A DNA stretch of 64,000 nt from Paenibacillus taiwanensis DSM 18679 (lineage in GTDB: Bacteria; Bacillota; Bacilli; Paenibacillales; Paenibacillaceae), in assembly GCF_000425125.1 (NCBI RefSeq), contig NZ_AULE01000023.1, positions 124,001 to 188,000 of the forward strand, read 5' to 3'. A program made the translations under genes and the position numbers. The stretch's first letter is position 1; each line of letters opens with the position of its first letter. The notes beneath the pieces were generated by a model. That model saw only the letters and a program-made list of their open reading frames with translations. It searched no databases and had not been told where the DNA came from. Below, piece after piece: positions 52,442 through 60,847 of the stretch.

Positions 52442-52573
52442 ATGGACAACACACACGAATTTGTGCAGAAGGTGCACGAAAATCAGGAGAAAGCTCGGAA
52501 AAATCAGCAGCATTATGGAAAAGGGACACCAGGCGATAAGCTGCCAGGAAAGCAAAAAAGCACGAATAAATAA
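52442..52573 (+). CDS. DUF4023 family mini-protein
   Basis: 43 aa hydrophilic peptide starting MDNTHEFVQKVHENQEKARK and ending LPGKQKSTNK, matching DUF4023-type small proteins of Bacillales. It has an AAGGAGG ribosome binding site 8 bases ahead. It is too short for most gene callers. Function unknown. Confidence 0.8.
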   Translation: MDNTHEFVQKVHENQEKARKNQQHYGKGTPGDKLPGKQKSTNK

Positions 52574-52652
52574 CGAGGTAAGAACATGAAATTTGAACTG
52601 ATGATGGTAGGAAAGTAAAAATCGTTTTCAGTATGAGTTTACAAATGAACGA

Positions 52653-52693
52653 AGCCGTCTACTCGATTAACTAGCGAGGGGCGGCTTTTTTAA
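52653..52693 (+). terminator. Terminator after the DUF4023 gene
   Basis: AAGCCGTC pairs with the GGGCGGCTT arm; the stem continues with CTCG/CGAG. A run of T6 follows. Confidence 0.75.
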
Positions 52694-52861
52694 TGTGGTA
52701 ATCAGCGAGTATTACAACCTATGTCAGGTGCTTGAGTTCGCTTTAGTTCGGGATATGAAGGAATTTGTGCAATCATTTGGAAAAATGAAAAGGGATTACT
52801 TCCAGTAGTAAACAATATTGTGACAAAAGGGTGAGCGATAACATTAAATTCTTTGTTTTTG

Positions 52862-52889
52862 TTGACTTATACCTTTAGTGCGTTATAAT
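52862..52889 (+). promoter_or_regulatory. Sigma-A promoter of the siderophore importer operon
   Basis: TTGACT (52862-52867) and TATAAT (52884-52889), 16-bp spacer; start expected near 52896, just before the Fur box. Confidence 0.65.
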
Positions 52890-52907
52890 CGTAACTGTTA
52901 CAGTAAA

Positions 52908-52922
52908 TGAGAATCAATCTCA
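52908..52922. promoter_or_regulatory. Fur box
   Basis: TGAGAATCAATCTCA is a 7-1-7 inverted repeat like the Fur consensus TGATAATnATTATCA. Placed just downstream of the start site, it would give iron repression of the operon. Confidence 0.7.
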
Positions 52923-53013
52923 ATTATACGACACCTAATCTCAGTCAGCTAACTTTCGATCATAACATGATTATTGCGAATGAGTTAACGACGTTACAGT
53001 GAAAAGGATAACT

Positions 53014-53964
53014 ATGAGAAAAAGATATCTTGTGATTGCGCTCGTTGTCTTATCAGTCATATCTCTGTTTATAGGAGTTAAAGAATTGTCTTTGCTTGAT
53101 TTGTTTCATTTGACAGAAGATAAGACACAAACTTTGTATATTAGCCGTATTCCACGACTAATGAGCATTATTATTGCAGGAATGAGCATGAGTATTGTCG
53201 GGCTTATGATGCAGCAGTTAAGCCGCAATCGCTTCGTGTCGCCAACGACGGCAGGAACGATGGATTCTGCCAAGTTTGGGGTGTTGGTCGCCCTGATGAT
53301 CTTTCCGACGGCCACGCCACTTATAAAGATGTCTATAGCTTTTCTATTTGCCCTTTTAGGCACTTACATCTTTATGAAAATACTGGACCGGGTGAAGTTT
53401 AAAGATGCCATTTTTATTCCACTCGTCGGCCTTATGTTCGGCAGCATAGTTAGTTCGATTACGACATTTTTTGCGTATAAGCATGACTTGATCCAAAATA
53501 TATCATCTTGGATGCATGGAGATTTCTCCATGACGATTCAAGGGCAGTATGAACTGATTTACCTAAGTGTTCCGGCGCTTGTTGTCGCTTATTTATTCGC
53601 TAATCGGTTTACAGTAGCCGGCATGGGGGAAGAGTTTTCGCACAACCTGGGCTTGAAATACAAACAAGTAGTAAACCTTGGCCTTGTCATCGTGGCGTTA
53701 GTCTCGGCTGTCGTCCTGCTAACAGTAGGTACAATTCCGTTTCTCGGGCTTATTATTCCGAATATTGTTACGATCTACCAAGGTGACAATTTGAAGAAAA
53801 ATTTGCCTCATACGGCATTGCTCGGTGCGGTGTTTGTCCTGGCCTGTGACATTATAGGTCGACTCATCATCTATCCGTACGAAATCTCAATTGGACTGAC
53901 GGTGGGTGTGATAGGCAGTATTATCTTTATTTACTTACTTATGAGAAGAAAGGCTTACCAGTGA
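53014..53964 (+). CDS. yclN: FecCD-family siderophore ABC permease 1
   Basis: 316 aa, eight to ten transmembrane segments, BtuC/FecCD family (RIPRLMSIIIAGMSMSIVGLMMQQLSRNRFVSPTTAGTMDSAKFG). Gene order permease-permease-ATPase-binding protein equals B. subtilis yclNOPQ. It starts at ATG 53014 after AAAAGGA; the GTG at 52999 is less likely. Imports an iron complex, probably petrobactin. Confidence 0.88.
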   Translation: MRKRYLVIALVVLSVISLFIGVKELSLLDLFHLTEDKTQTLYISRIPRLMSIIIAGMSMSIVGLMMQQLSRNRFVSPTTAGTMDSAKFGVLVALMIFPTATPLIKMSIAFLFALLGTYIFMKILDRVKFKDAIFIPLVGLMFGSIVSSITTFFAYKHDLIQNISSWMHGDFSMTIQGQYELIYLSVPALVVAYLFANRFTVAGMGEEFSHNLGLKYKQVVNLGLVIVALVSAVVLLTVGTIPFLGLIIPNIVTIYQGDNLKKNLPHTALLGAVFVLACDIIGRLIIYPYEISIGLTVGVIGSIIFIYLLMRRKAYQ

Positions 53965-54908
53965 TGAGAGGGAAACTATGGACACTAGCAGCATTAGCAT
54001 TGACCTTGATCATTATATTTATGGTTATTAAGGCTAACGGAAACTGGGATTACATCCTTCCACGCAGGGGCAAAAAAATAGTGGCCATCGTTATAACGGG
54101 AGGCGCAATTGCTTTCTCCACGATGATATTTCAGACCATTACGAACAACCGTATCCTTACTCCGAGCATTCTCGGCCTGGATTCACTTTATATGCTTATT
54201 CAAACGACAGTTGTCTTTGTATTTGGCTCAACGAGTATGACGATGCTGGATCGGAATCTGAACTTTGCCCTATCCGTAGGGCTGATGATGCTGTTTGCCA
54301 GTGTGTTTTACAAGGTGTTGTTTCGTAGAGAGGGCCAAAATATTTACTTTTTGCTGTTGTTAGGTCTTATCTTTGGTACTTTATTTTCAAGTATGTCATC
54401 GTTTATGGAAATTCTCATCGATCCGAATGAGTTTCAGATCGTCCAGGATCGGATGTTTGCCAGTTTTAACAACATTAATACCGATCTGCTCATTCTTTCT
54501 ATAGTGGTGTTAATTGGTGTTTTACTATATTTTATGAAATTCATGAAGTTCTTGGATGTATTGTCATTAGGCAGAGAAGAGGCTATAAATCTGGGTGTCG
54601 ATTACGACTATGTCGTCAAGCGTCTGCTCATAATTGTGGCCATTCTAATCTCGATTGCAACTGCTTTGGTTGGGCCTATAACATTCCTCGGACTGCTGGT
54701 GGCCAATATAGCGCATCAATTGTTTAAAACCCATCGTCATCGTGTTTTGATTACAGGGTCTGTACTCATTAGTATTGTGGCCTTGATTGGTGGGCAGCTA
54801 ATTGTAGAACGAGTATTTACCTTTGAGACAACGATTAGCGTCATTGTTAACTTTGTTGGCGGTGTGTACTTTATATATCTTCTGCTAAAGGAGAACAAAA
54901 CGTGGTAG
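53964..54908 (+). CDS. yclO: FecCD-family siderophore ABC permease 2
   Basis: 314 aa, second permease. It carries the FQTITNNRILTPSILGLDSLYMLIQT motif typical of the YclO type. It starts at the ATG overlapping the preceding stop (TGATG), indicating translational coupling. Together with the first permease it forms the membrane channel. Confidence 0.88.
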   Translation: MRGKLWTLAALALTLIIIFMVIKANGNWDYILPRRGKKIVAIVITGGAIAFSTMIFQTITNNRILTPSILGLDSLYMLIQTTVVFVFGSTSMTMLDRNLNFALSVGLMMLFASVFYKVLFRREGQNIYFLLLLGLIFGTLFSSMSSFMEILIDPNEFQIVQDRMFASFNNINTDLLILSIVVLIGVLLYFMKFMKFLDVLSLGREEAINLGVDYDYVVKRLLIIVAILISIATALVGPITFLGLLVANIAHQLFKTHRHRVLITGSVLISIVALIGGQLIVERVFTFETTISVIVNFVGGVYFIYLLLKENKTW

Positions 54909-55660
54909 AAGTCAAACTAGTCTCCAAACAGTATAGCGGCAAGCCGGTTGTCGATAACGTATCGGTCAATATTGCAAAGGGCAAGATTACGTCTTTCATT
55001 GGGCCAAACGGCGCAGGGAAAAGTACATTGCTATCAATGGTGAGTCGATTGCTCTCCAAAGATTCAGGTGAAATTATTTTGGATGGCAAGGAGATCAGCC
55101 AGTGCAAGAGTGCCGAGCTCGCCAAGCAAATTTCGATTCTGAAGCAGTCAAACCATATTACAGTGCGCTTATCCATTCGTGATTTGGTTAGCTTTGGGCG
55201 GTTTCCTTATTCACAAGGCAAATTGACGCCGCAGGATTGGGTTTTCGTTGATGAGGCCATTCAGTATATGGAACTGGAGGATATCCAGCATAAGTTTCTG
55301 GATCAACTAAGCGGAGGCCAACGTCAGCGTGCTTATATCGCGATGGTGCTGGCTCAGAATACGGAATACATTTTGCTGGACGAACCTTTAAACAATTTGG
55401 ACATGAAACATTCGGTTCAGATTATGAAGGTGCTGCGCAGATTAGTGGATGAGCTTGGCAAGACAATAGTTATTGTTATTCATGATATTAACTTTGCTTC
55501 TTGTTACTCCGATTATATCGTGGCTCTAAAAGAGGGACGAATTGTAAAAGAAGGTCCAACAGCGGAAATTATCGATTCTGCCGTTCTAAAGGACGTATAC
55601 GATATGGACATTCCGATTCAGGTCATTAACGGTAACAAAATTTGTGTTTATTTTAAATAA
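54902..55660 (+). CDS. yclP: Iron-siderophore ABC ATPase
   Basis: 252 aa. Walker A GPNGAGKST, signature LSGGQRQRAYIAM, Walker B YILLDEPLNNLD, H-loop VIVIHDINFAS. FepC/YclP type. GTG start overlapping yclO by 7 bases behind AAAGGAGAA. Confidence 0.93.
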   Translation: MVEVKLVSKQYSGKPVVDNVSVNIAKGKITSFIGPNGAGKSTLLSMVSRLLSKDSGEIILDGKEISQCKSAELAKQISILKQSNHITVRLSIRDLVSFGRFPYSQGKLTPQDWVFVDEAIQYMELEDIQHKFLDQLSGGQRQRAYIAMVLAQNTEYILLDEPLNNLDMKHSVQIMKVLRRLVDELGKTIVIVIHDINFASCYSDYIVALKEGRIVKEGPTAEIIDSAVLKDVYDMDIPIQVINGNKICVYFK

Positions 55661-55735
55661 CACTTGAAATGTACGCTTCTTATATTGGGTGATACGTGTT
55701 AGTTCACATATAAATAATTTCTTGAGGTGATAGAA

Positions 55736-56728
55736 TTGAAGAAAAAATGGTTAGTTATTATGATGACATTAGTCATCGCGGTGGTTGCTGCTGCATGCGG
55801 CGACAAAAATACAGCTTCGAATGGCGGTTCGACGGAGCAAGCAACAGGCTCTACAACGTCCACAACGGCTGCTGAGCAGTCGGAGCTTGAGATTACACAT
55901 AAATTGGGAACGACTAAAGTCAAATTAAACCCACAAAAAGTGGTTGTGTTCGACTTTGGTGCATTAGATACATTAGATAAATTAGGCGTTCCAGTTGCGG
56001 GAGTTCCGCGTGCAGGTAACGTTCCAGCATACTTGGCAAAATATAATTCCGCAGAAATTGAAAATGTTGGTGGTTTAAAAGAGCCTGATTTTGAGAAAAT
56101 TAATGATATGAAGCCAGACCTGATCTTGATCTCGGGTCGTCAATCTGACGCTTACAAAGAGCTGAGTTCGATTGCACCGACTGTATACGTGGGAGTAGAC
56201 ACTAAAAATTACATGGGATCTTTTAAAGAAAATGTGAAAATGCTGAGTAAAATATTCGGCAAAGAAGCAGAAGCGGATAAACAATTGGCAGCAATTGACG
56301 ATTCCATCAAAGCATTAAATGAAAAAGCTACTGCTAGCGGTAAAAATGCACTCATAATTTTGGCGAATGAAGGAAAGATAAGTGCATATGGTCCGAAATC
56401 ACGTTTTGGTATTTTGCATGATGTGTTTGGTATGAAGGCTGTTGATCCTAATATTGAAGTGTCCACTCATGGACAAAGTGTGTCATTTGAGTACATCGCA
56501 GAAAAAAATCCGGACTATTTGTTCGTTGTGGACCGTGGTGCTGTAGTTAAAAGTGAAGCAGGTGCGTCTTCTGTAAAAGATGTAGTGGAGAATGCATTGG
56601 TTAAGAATACGAAGGCGTCCAAGGACGGCAATATCGTATATCTGAACCCTGAATTCTGGTACCTTTCTGGCGGTGGATTAGAATCTGTAGCTGAGATGGT
56701 AAAAGAAGTATCCAAAAGCTTAAAATAG
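55736..56728 (+). CDS. yclQ: YclQ-like petrobactin-type siderophore-binding lipoprotein
   Basis: 330 aa from a TTG start (55736), which sits 6 bases after GAGGTG; the GTG at 55727 overlaps that ribosome binding site. The lipobox ends at Cys21 (VAAACG). The sequence shares with remembered B. subtilis YclQ the segments VVVFDFGALDTLDKLG, VGGLKEPDFEKIN, LILISGRQSDAYKELS, GPKSRFGILHDVFG, STHGQSVSFEYI, NPDYLFVVDRG and WYLSGGGLES. It captures ferric petrobactin or a related catecholate. The match is strong, but by memory and not by alignment. Confidence 0.9.
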   Translation: MKKKWLVIMMTLVIAVVAAACGDKNTASNGGSTEQATGSTTSTTAAEQSELEITHKLGTTKVKLNPQKVVVFDFGALDTLDKLGVPVAGVPRAGNVPAYLAKYNSAEIENVGGLKEPDFEKINDMKPDLILISGRQSDAYKELSSIAPTVYVGVDTKNYMGSFKENVKMLSKIFGKEAEADKQLAAIDDSIKALNEKATASGKNALIILANEGKISAYGPKSRFGILHDVFGMKAVDPNIEVSTHGQSVSFEYIAEKNPDYLFVVDRGAVVKSEAGASSVKDVVENALVKNTKASKDGNIVYLNPEFWYLSGGGLESVAEMVKEVSKSLK

Positions 56729-56965
56729 TGTTATAATGTGTTTATCAGTTTGCCGCTTCTCGGCACTGTTCGAGAAGTGGCAGCACATTGATATAATAAA
56801 TATTGCATTTTGCCTCTTTTTAAGGTATGATTAAGTCAATCCTACATTTTGAAACCTTCAATTGCGTATTGTAAAAGGTTCTCATGTTAGTGAACCTTTT
56901 ACAATACGCAATTTTTATTTTCAAAATAAAAAGAGGTATATGTTTTAGCGTTGGAGGTGAAATAA
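56729..56965 (+). other. Region between yclQ and the cold-shock gene, with a very long hairpin
   Basis: Contains a TGCCGCTTCTCG / CGAGAAGTGGCA hairpin (56751-56784), then a 22-bp perfect hairpin (56860-56881 paired with 56892-56913, 10-base loop) followed by TTTATTTT. It ends the siderophore operon; the hairpin is unusually long. Confidence 0.6.
56860..56919 (+). terminator. 22-bp perfect hairpin terminator ending the yclNOPQ operon
   Basis: A 22-bp stem with TCATGTTAGT loop, followed by TTTATTTT. It lies 130 bases after yclQ and 50 bases before the cold-shock gene. Confidence 0.75.
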
Positions 56966-57166
56966 ATGCAAACAGGTACAGTTAAATGGTTTAACGCTGA
57001 CAAAGGTTTCGGCTTCATCGAAGTTGAAGGTGGCGACGATGTATTCGTACATTTCTCCGCAATCACTGGTGACGGCTTCAAAACTTTGGACGAAGGCCAA
57101 CGTGTCGAGTTCAACATCGTACAAGGTAACCGTGGACCGCAAGCGGAAAACGTTGTTAAATTGTAA
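56966..57166 (+). CDS. cspB: Cold-shock protein (CspA/CspB family)
   Basis: 66 aa, full length. RNP1 KGFGFIEV and RNP2 VFVHFSAI are both intact; it starts [14 protein letters not shown]. It binds single-stranded RNA/DNA as a chaperone. RBS GGAGGTG; a terminator follows. Confidence 0.95.
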   Translation: MQTGTVKWFNADKGFGFIEVEGGDDVFVHFSAITGDGFKTLDEGQRVEFNIVQGNRGPQAENVVKL

Positions 57167-57173
57167 TTGATGG

Positions 57174-57212
57174 AAAACAGCCCTTAACTTCGGTTAAGGG
57201 CTGTTTTTTTGT
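57174..57212 (+). terminator. Terminator after the cold-shock gene
   Basis: AACAGCCCTTAAC and GTTAAGGGCTGTT form a perfect hairpin with a TTCG loop, followed by TTTTTT. Confidence 0.9.
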
Positions 57213-57370
57213 ATGCTTGCAAGCCCTAGCTTCCACTAATGGGTAGACGAAGGGGTTTGACGCAGCGATCCGCAAGGAGTACCCTTTATAAGACCTCTTG
57301 TATCGTGAGCCGGAGTGCGAAGCTCCCCTGCCCTACAGGAAAGACCATTACTTAGATCCGGGGTGGAACT

Positions 57371-58018
57371 ATTTGTAGTCGCAACATTATTACCTTAGAA
57401 CGCAAACATATCCCACAAGCAGCTCAAGTGTTAGCTGCACAATTTATGGAAGACCCGCTGTATACGTTTATGCTCCCTGATTCAAGTACGAGGCAAGATG
57501 TGCTTCGTATCTTTTTTCGTCATTACTTAGAAATGTTGTCCCCTTATTCCGATCTTTATGCAAGCTCTTCACAATGGGAATCGGTTGCGCTTGTATTCCG
57601 CTCTGAGCAATTCGGCAGTTCCATACTGTCTCAGATGAAGTATTGGAGAAGAATTGCAGCAGCTATCCTAAAATCACTTCCTGCTTGCCGATATATTGGC
57701 GTTAAAGGTTTTATCAGGGGTGTATCCATTTTGCACAGTATGAGTTCAGCTTGGCTTCAGATGCTAGGTGACAGACCATATGCACATTTAGACATGTTGG
57801 TTGTGCAGCGGGCTTATCGTGGAACAGGTCAAGTGAGTAAAATGATGGAACCCCTGTTAGCGGAGTGTGATGCCAAAGGCTGGGCATGTACGCTAGAAAC
57901 ACAGAATCCCGATAACGTACCTTTGTATGGCCGATATGGCTTCACATTGGTTGAGACGATTCGCTTGCCTAATAGTGAGCTTGAACAATATTGTATGGTG
58001 TATAATCCAAATCATTGA
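57371..58018 (+). CDS. GNAT-family acetyltransferase with unclear start codon
   Basis: The GNAT core is clear (AHLDMLVVQRAYRGTGQVSKMMEPLL, WACTLETQNPDNVPLYGRYGFTLVETI). An N-terminal part of the fold (ITLERKHIPQAAQVLAAQFMEDPLYTFMLP) is in frame upstream but lacks ATG/GTG/TTG before 57371. The only standard start is GTG at 57428, which would cut the first strand. A GGGGTGG ribosome binding site precedes ATT at 57371, so a rare ATT start or a broken 5' end is possible. Substrate unknown. Confidence 0.7.
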   Translation: MCSRNIITLERKHIPQAAQVLAAQFMEDPLYTFMLPDSSTRQDVLRIFFRHYLEMLSPYSDLYASSSQWESVALVFRSEQFGSSILSQMKYWRRIAAAILKSLPACRYIGVKGFIRGVSILHSMSSAWLQMLGDRPYAHLDMLVVQRAYRGTGQVSKMMEPLLAECDAKGWACTLETQNPDNVPLYGRYGFTLVETIRLPNSELEQYCMVYNPNH

Positions 58019-58057
58019 TTACTAGCTAGTGCAATCGAAGTGAGCGAAACTATGTAA

Positions 58058-58108
58058 CAAAAGCCGTTGAGTTGATCAGCATGATGCTGATGAGCTCAAC
58101 GGCTTTTT
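58058..58108. terminator. Bidirectional terminator between the GNAT gene and the MmcQ gene
   Basis: AAAAGCCGTTGAGTTGATCAGCAT... and ATGCTGATGAGCTCAACGGCTTTTT form a long hairpin between convergent genes. Confidence 0.85.
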
Positions 58109-58149
58109 GAATTTCTTGAATTTCTTGCATTTCGTCCCGTATCGTTACC

Positions 58150-58494
58150 TTATGAACCGATCATATTACGCTCTGCCTTCGTCATTCCTTTTAAAACGAG
58201 CTCGTAGGAATGATCAATCATGGCTTGTATCTCTTCATCTGTCAGCTTGCCGTCTAGTGCGACCGTGTTCCAATGCTTCTTGTTAAGATGATAGCCTGGT
58301 GTAATCTCAGGGTATTGCTCACGCAATGAATCGGCTTTAAATGGATCACACTTCAAGCTTACAGTAGGAGTTCCATCCGAGGGAAAGAGGGCGTACATTT
58401 TGGTTCCCGCCTTCATCACATGAACTTCTGGGCCAAACGGATTGGTTTGGCTAGTCCCTCGCTTCGTCATACAATAATCTATCCACTTGCTCAT
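58150..58494 (-). CDS. MmcQ/YjbR family protein
   Basis: 114 aa. The pattern GTSQTNPFGPEVHVMKAGTKMYALFP, CDPFKADSLREQYPEITPGYHLNKKHWNTVALDG and AMIDHSYELVLKGM matches MmcQ/YjbR proteins, which have a CyaY-like fold and may bind DNA. The role is unknown. Monocistronic. Confidence 0.9.
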   Translation of the reverse strand: MSKWIDYCMTKRGTSQTNPFGPEVHVMKAGTKMYALFPSDGTPTVSLKCDPFKADSLREQYPEITPGYHLNKKHWNTVALDGKLTDEEIQAMIDHSYELVLKGMTKAERNMIGS

Positions 58495-58573
58495 CTTTGG
58501 CGCCGACCTTCTTCCTCATCTAGTTAGGATGGCCTTAGCATAGCCAATTTGTGCATGTAAATCAATTTCATAT

Positions 58574-58951
58574 TTATTTAACAGATTTCTTTTGCCGTGT
58601 CCCAGGTATCGTGGGTGGCTTCTGTAAGCTGCTTATGAGATGGCGCATCGCCATAATAGGGCGGCGGTATACCATGCGTGGACCAGCGTAACGCATAACT
58701 TGCTTTATGCTCTCGCGCATGTCGGGTTTGTAGCAGTGAATCGGACATTTTCCACAGGTAGGCTTGTGTGCTCCGAATTGGCAGTGGCTTAGCCGCTTAT
58801 AGGCATATCTCGTAAGCGCTGCACATGAATCACATAATGGCGCTGCTTTCATCTTGTTATCTATAGTTTCCTGCTGGTGATGCGCACAGCAATAAATACG
58901 CACCATATAGGTGAGTGTCTCTTTTTCTTTTGTTATACGGGGTATTCCCAT
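58574..58951 (-). CDS. Cys-rich 'nitrous oxide-stimulated promoter' family protein
   Basis: About 125 aa. Cys-rich motifs CDSCAALTRYAYKRLSHCQFG and KPTCGKCPIHCYKPDMRESIKQVMRYAGPRM match the family named 'nitrous oxide-stimulated promoter'. The cysteines probably bind a metal or Fe-S cluster. The start ATG at 58951 fits the GAGGAG ribosome binding site better than 58957. Function unknown. Confidence 0.85.
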   Translation of the reverse strand: MGIPRITKEKETLTYMVRIYCCAHHQQETIDNKMKAAPLCDSCAALTRYAYKRLSHCQFGAHKPTCGKCPIHCYKPDMRESIKQVMRYAGPRMVYRRPIMAMRHLISSLQKPPTIPGTRQKKSVK

Positions 58952-59070
58952 CCACATGACTCCTCTGCTCAGGTTTAATATACATATCAGGTTCTATTTC
59001 ATTAATATAAATTATATAAGGCTATCGTGAATAAGAAGGTGAGCAAATTAACAGAGACGGAGGAATGGGA

Positions 59071-60054
59071 ATGAATCGTACGGATCGTTTGATGGCGATT
59101 GTACTTGAGCTCCGACAAAGGCGTGTATGTCGGGCCGAAGATCTTGCGACATTGTATGAAGTCGGAGTACGTACGATATACAGAGACATGCAGGCTTTGT
59201 CCGAAATGGGAGTGCCCATTGCTTCAATCCCTGGCATCGGGTATTCCCTGATGGAAGGCTATTTCTTGCCGCCCGTGCTGCTGCACCCTGAAGAAGCGAT
59301 TCTGCTGCTCACGGGTGTCGAGCATATTGGCGGCAGGCTGGATGAGTCATGGACAGCTTATGCACAGGGCGCTCGCGCCAAGATGAAGGAACTGCTTAAT
59401 GAGGCAGGCCTGCATCGTATGCGGGATATTGAAGGGCAAATACGCTTTTTGCCCGAGGATTATGGCGTGACACCGCTGCATCGGAACAAGACAGATCCGC
59501 TGCTCCACAGGATGCAGCAGGCAGTGAAGCAGCAGCGTGTGTTGTTCATTCGATATGAAGCCCCTGTAGGCATGAGCGGCTCAGTAGAGACGGAGCGTAC
59601 GATTCACCCTTATGGCATTGTGCATACTGGGGCTGTGTGGGTCGTGATTGCGTACTGCGGCTTGCGATTGTCTATTCGCCACTTCCGTCTCGACCGGATT
59701 CGGGAGCTAAAGGAGATGGAAGAGCGCTTTGAGCGGCCTGCCCATTTCTCGCTGTCCGAATATATGCCTACCGACGAATGTAGGGATCGTGCCTATCACG
59801 TTACTGTTTCTTTTCCGATACGTTTGGCACAGCAAGTGAAAGAGTCACGTTATTTTTACATTCAATCAGTAGAGGAACGGGAACACGAACTGATCGTTAA
59901 GCTCACTGCGCGCAAGGAGCAAGATGTACTTTCGTGGCTGTTAAGCTGGGGCGCTCAGGCGACTGTAGTTGAGCCGGCATCGTTGGCACAAGCCATTAAA
60001 GCGGAAGCAGAACGCATGGTACAACTTTATAGCTCGGATGCAGCTCATTACTGA
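59071..60054 (+). CDS. HTH/WYL-domain transcriptional regulator (YafY-like)
   Basis: 327 aa. N-terminal winged helix (DRLMAIVLELRQRRVCRAEDLATLYEVGVRTIYRDMQALSEMGVPI) followed by the WYL domain (about 150-230: VLFIRYEAPVG, IHPYGIVHTGAVWVVIAYC, IRHFRLDRI) and a C-terminal ligand region. These proteins sense nucleotides or small molecules. It precedes a DinB-like gene by 137 bases, possibly its target. Confidence 0.9.
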   Translation: MNRTDRLMAIVLELRQRRVCRAEDLATLYEVGVRTIYRDMQALSEMGVPIASIPGIGYSLMEGYFLPPVLLHPEEAILLLTGVEHIGGRLDESWTAYAQGARAKMKELLNEAGLHRMRDIEGQIRFLPEDYGVTPLHRNKTDPLLHRMQQAVKQQRVLFIRYEAPVGMSGSVETERTIHPYGIVHTGAVWVVIAYCGLRLSIRHFRLDRIRELKEMEERFERPAHFSLSEYMPTDECRDRAYHVTVSFPIRLAQQVKESRYFYIQSVEEREHELIVKLTARKEQDVLSWLLSWGAQATVVEPASLAQAIKAEAERMVQLYSSDAAHY

Positions 60055-60191
60055 CATAAGGTTGTCAGGAGCGCTTCGATATACTGAGTTTACAAGTGCC
60101 AACTGGTCGTATGAGAGGTGACGGTCTTGAATAGTGGGAACGTGCCGACAACTAACAGAAGGCGGACTCCGTATAAGAAGGGACGAATCAT

Positions 60192-60743
60192 ATGTTAAAA
60201 ATGAATGTAAATGAAAGACTGAGCCAAGAGGTGGCGGAGATTAGGCAATCGTTGAGACAATACGAGCTTGAGCTTGACTATTATTCGACGGAGCAATTAA
60301 CAGCGGTACCGTTAGTAGGCAGTTGGTCAATCGGACAAGTATATAAACACCTTATCGACTCTACGCTCCGTTTTCATTTGCGTGCTATCGAACAATGCGC
60401 AGCCGAGAAAGCAGCAGGTGGTGCTAAGACGGAAGTTGGCGAGGTGATTTATAAGGGTGGTGCATTTCCGCCGATTAAGATCAAGGTGCCGGATTCAGCG
60501 GATTATACACCACTTCAGCCGGCAGATCGGCAGCAACTGATTGACGGGTTGCGTCAAGTCTCTATCGAACTGGATGCGGCTTTGATCACGGCTGCTGGTA
60601 GTGACCCGCAATCGAAAGTCGAGCACCCTGGACTGGGATGGCTGAATGCGGAAGAATGGCTGCAACTGGTCAGGATGCATTTTCACCATCATTTACGTCA
60701 GAAAGCAGAGCTGGATACGGCCCTTGGCATGTCTGCCCGTTAA
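60192..60743 (+). CDS. DinB-like metal-dependent helical protein
   Basis: 183 aa four-helix bundle. WSIGQVYKHLIDSTLRF holds the first His and LVRMHFHHHLRQ the second metal-binding His pair. The DinB/DUF1572-like fold is shared by thiol-dependent transferases. The family is broad; the substrate is unknown. Downstream of the WYL regulator, followed by a hairpin. Confidence 0.8.
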   Translation: MLKMNVNERLSQEVAEIRQSLRQYELELDYYSTEQLTAVPLVGSWSIGQVYKHLIDSTLRFHLRAIEQCAAEKAAGGAKTEVGEVIYKGGAFPPIKIKVPDSADYTPLQPADRQQLIDGLRQVSIELDAALITAAGSDPQSKVEHPGLGWLNAEEWLQLVRMHFHHHLRQKAELDTALGMSAR

Positions 60744-60767
60744 ATTTCGAATTGGCTGCCAGTCGTT

Positions 60768-60821
60768 AAAAATAACCTTCATCCCTCCTGTGGAAATAGT
60801 GGGAGGGATGAAGGTTATTTT
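60768..60821. terminator. Bidirectional terminator after the DinB-like gene
   Basis: AAAATAACCTTCATCCCTCC and GGAGGGATGAAGGTTATTTT form a long hairpin between convergent genes. Confidence 0.9.
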
Positions 60822-60847
60822 CATATTACTATAAGCTTATCATACAG

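Noticed and set aside
57212-57370. Possible structured RNA (GC-rich, GGGTA...TACCC pairing) after the cold-shock gene
   Set aside because: Only short, scattered complementarity; it matches no riboswitch or T-box pattern I know.
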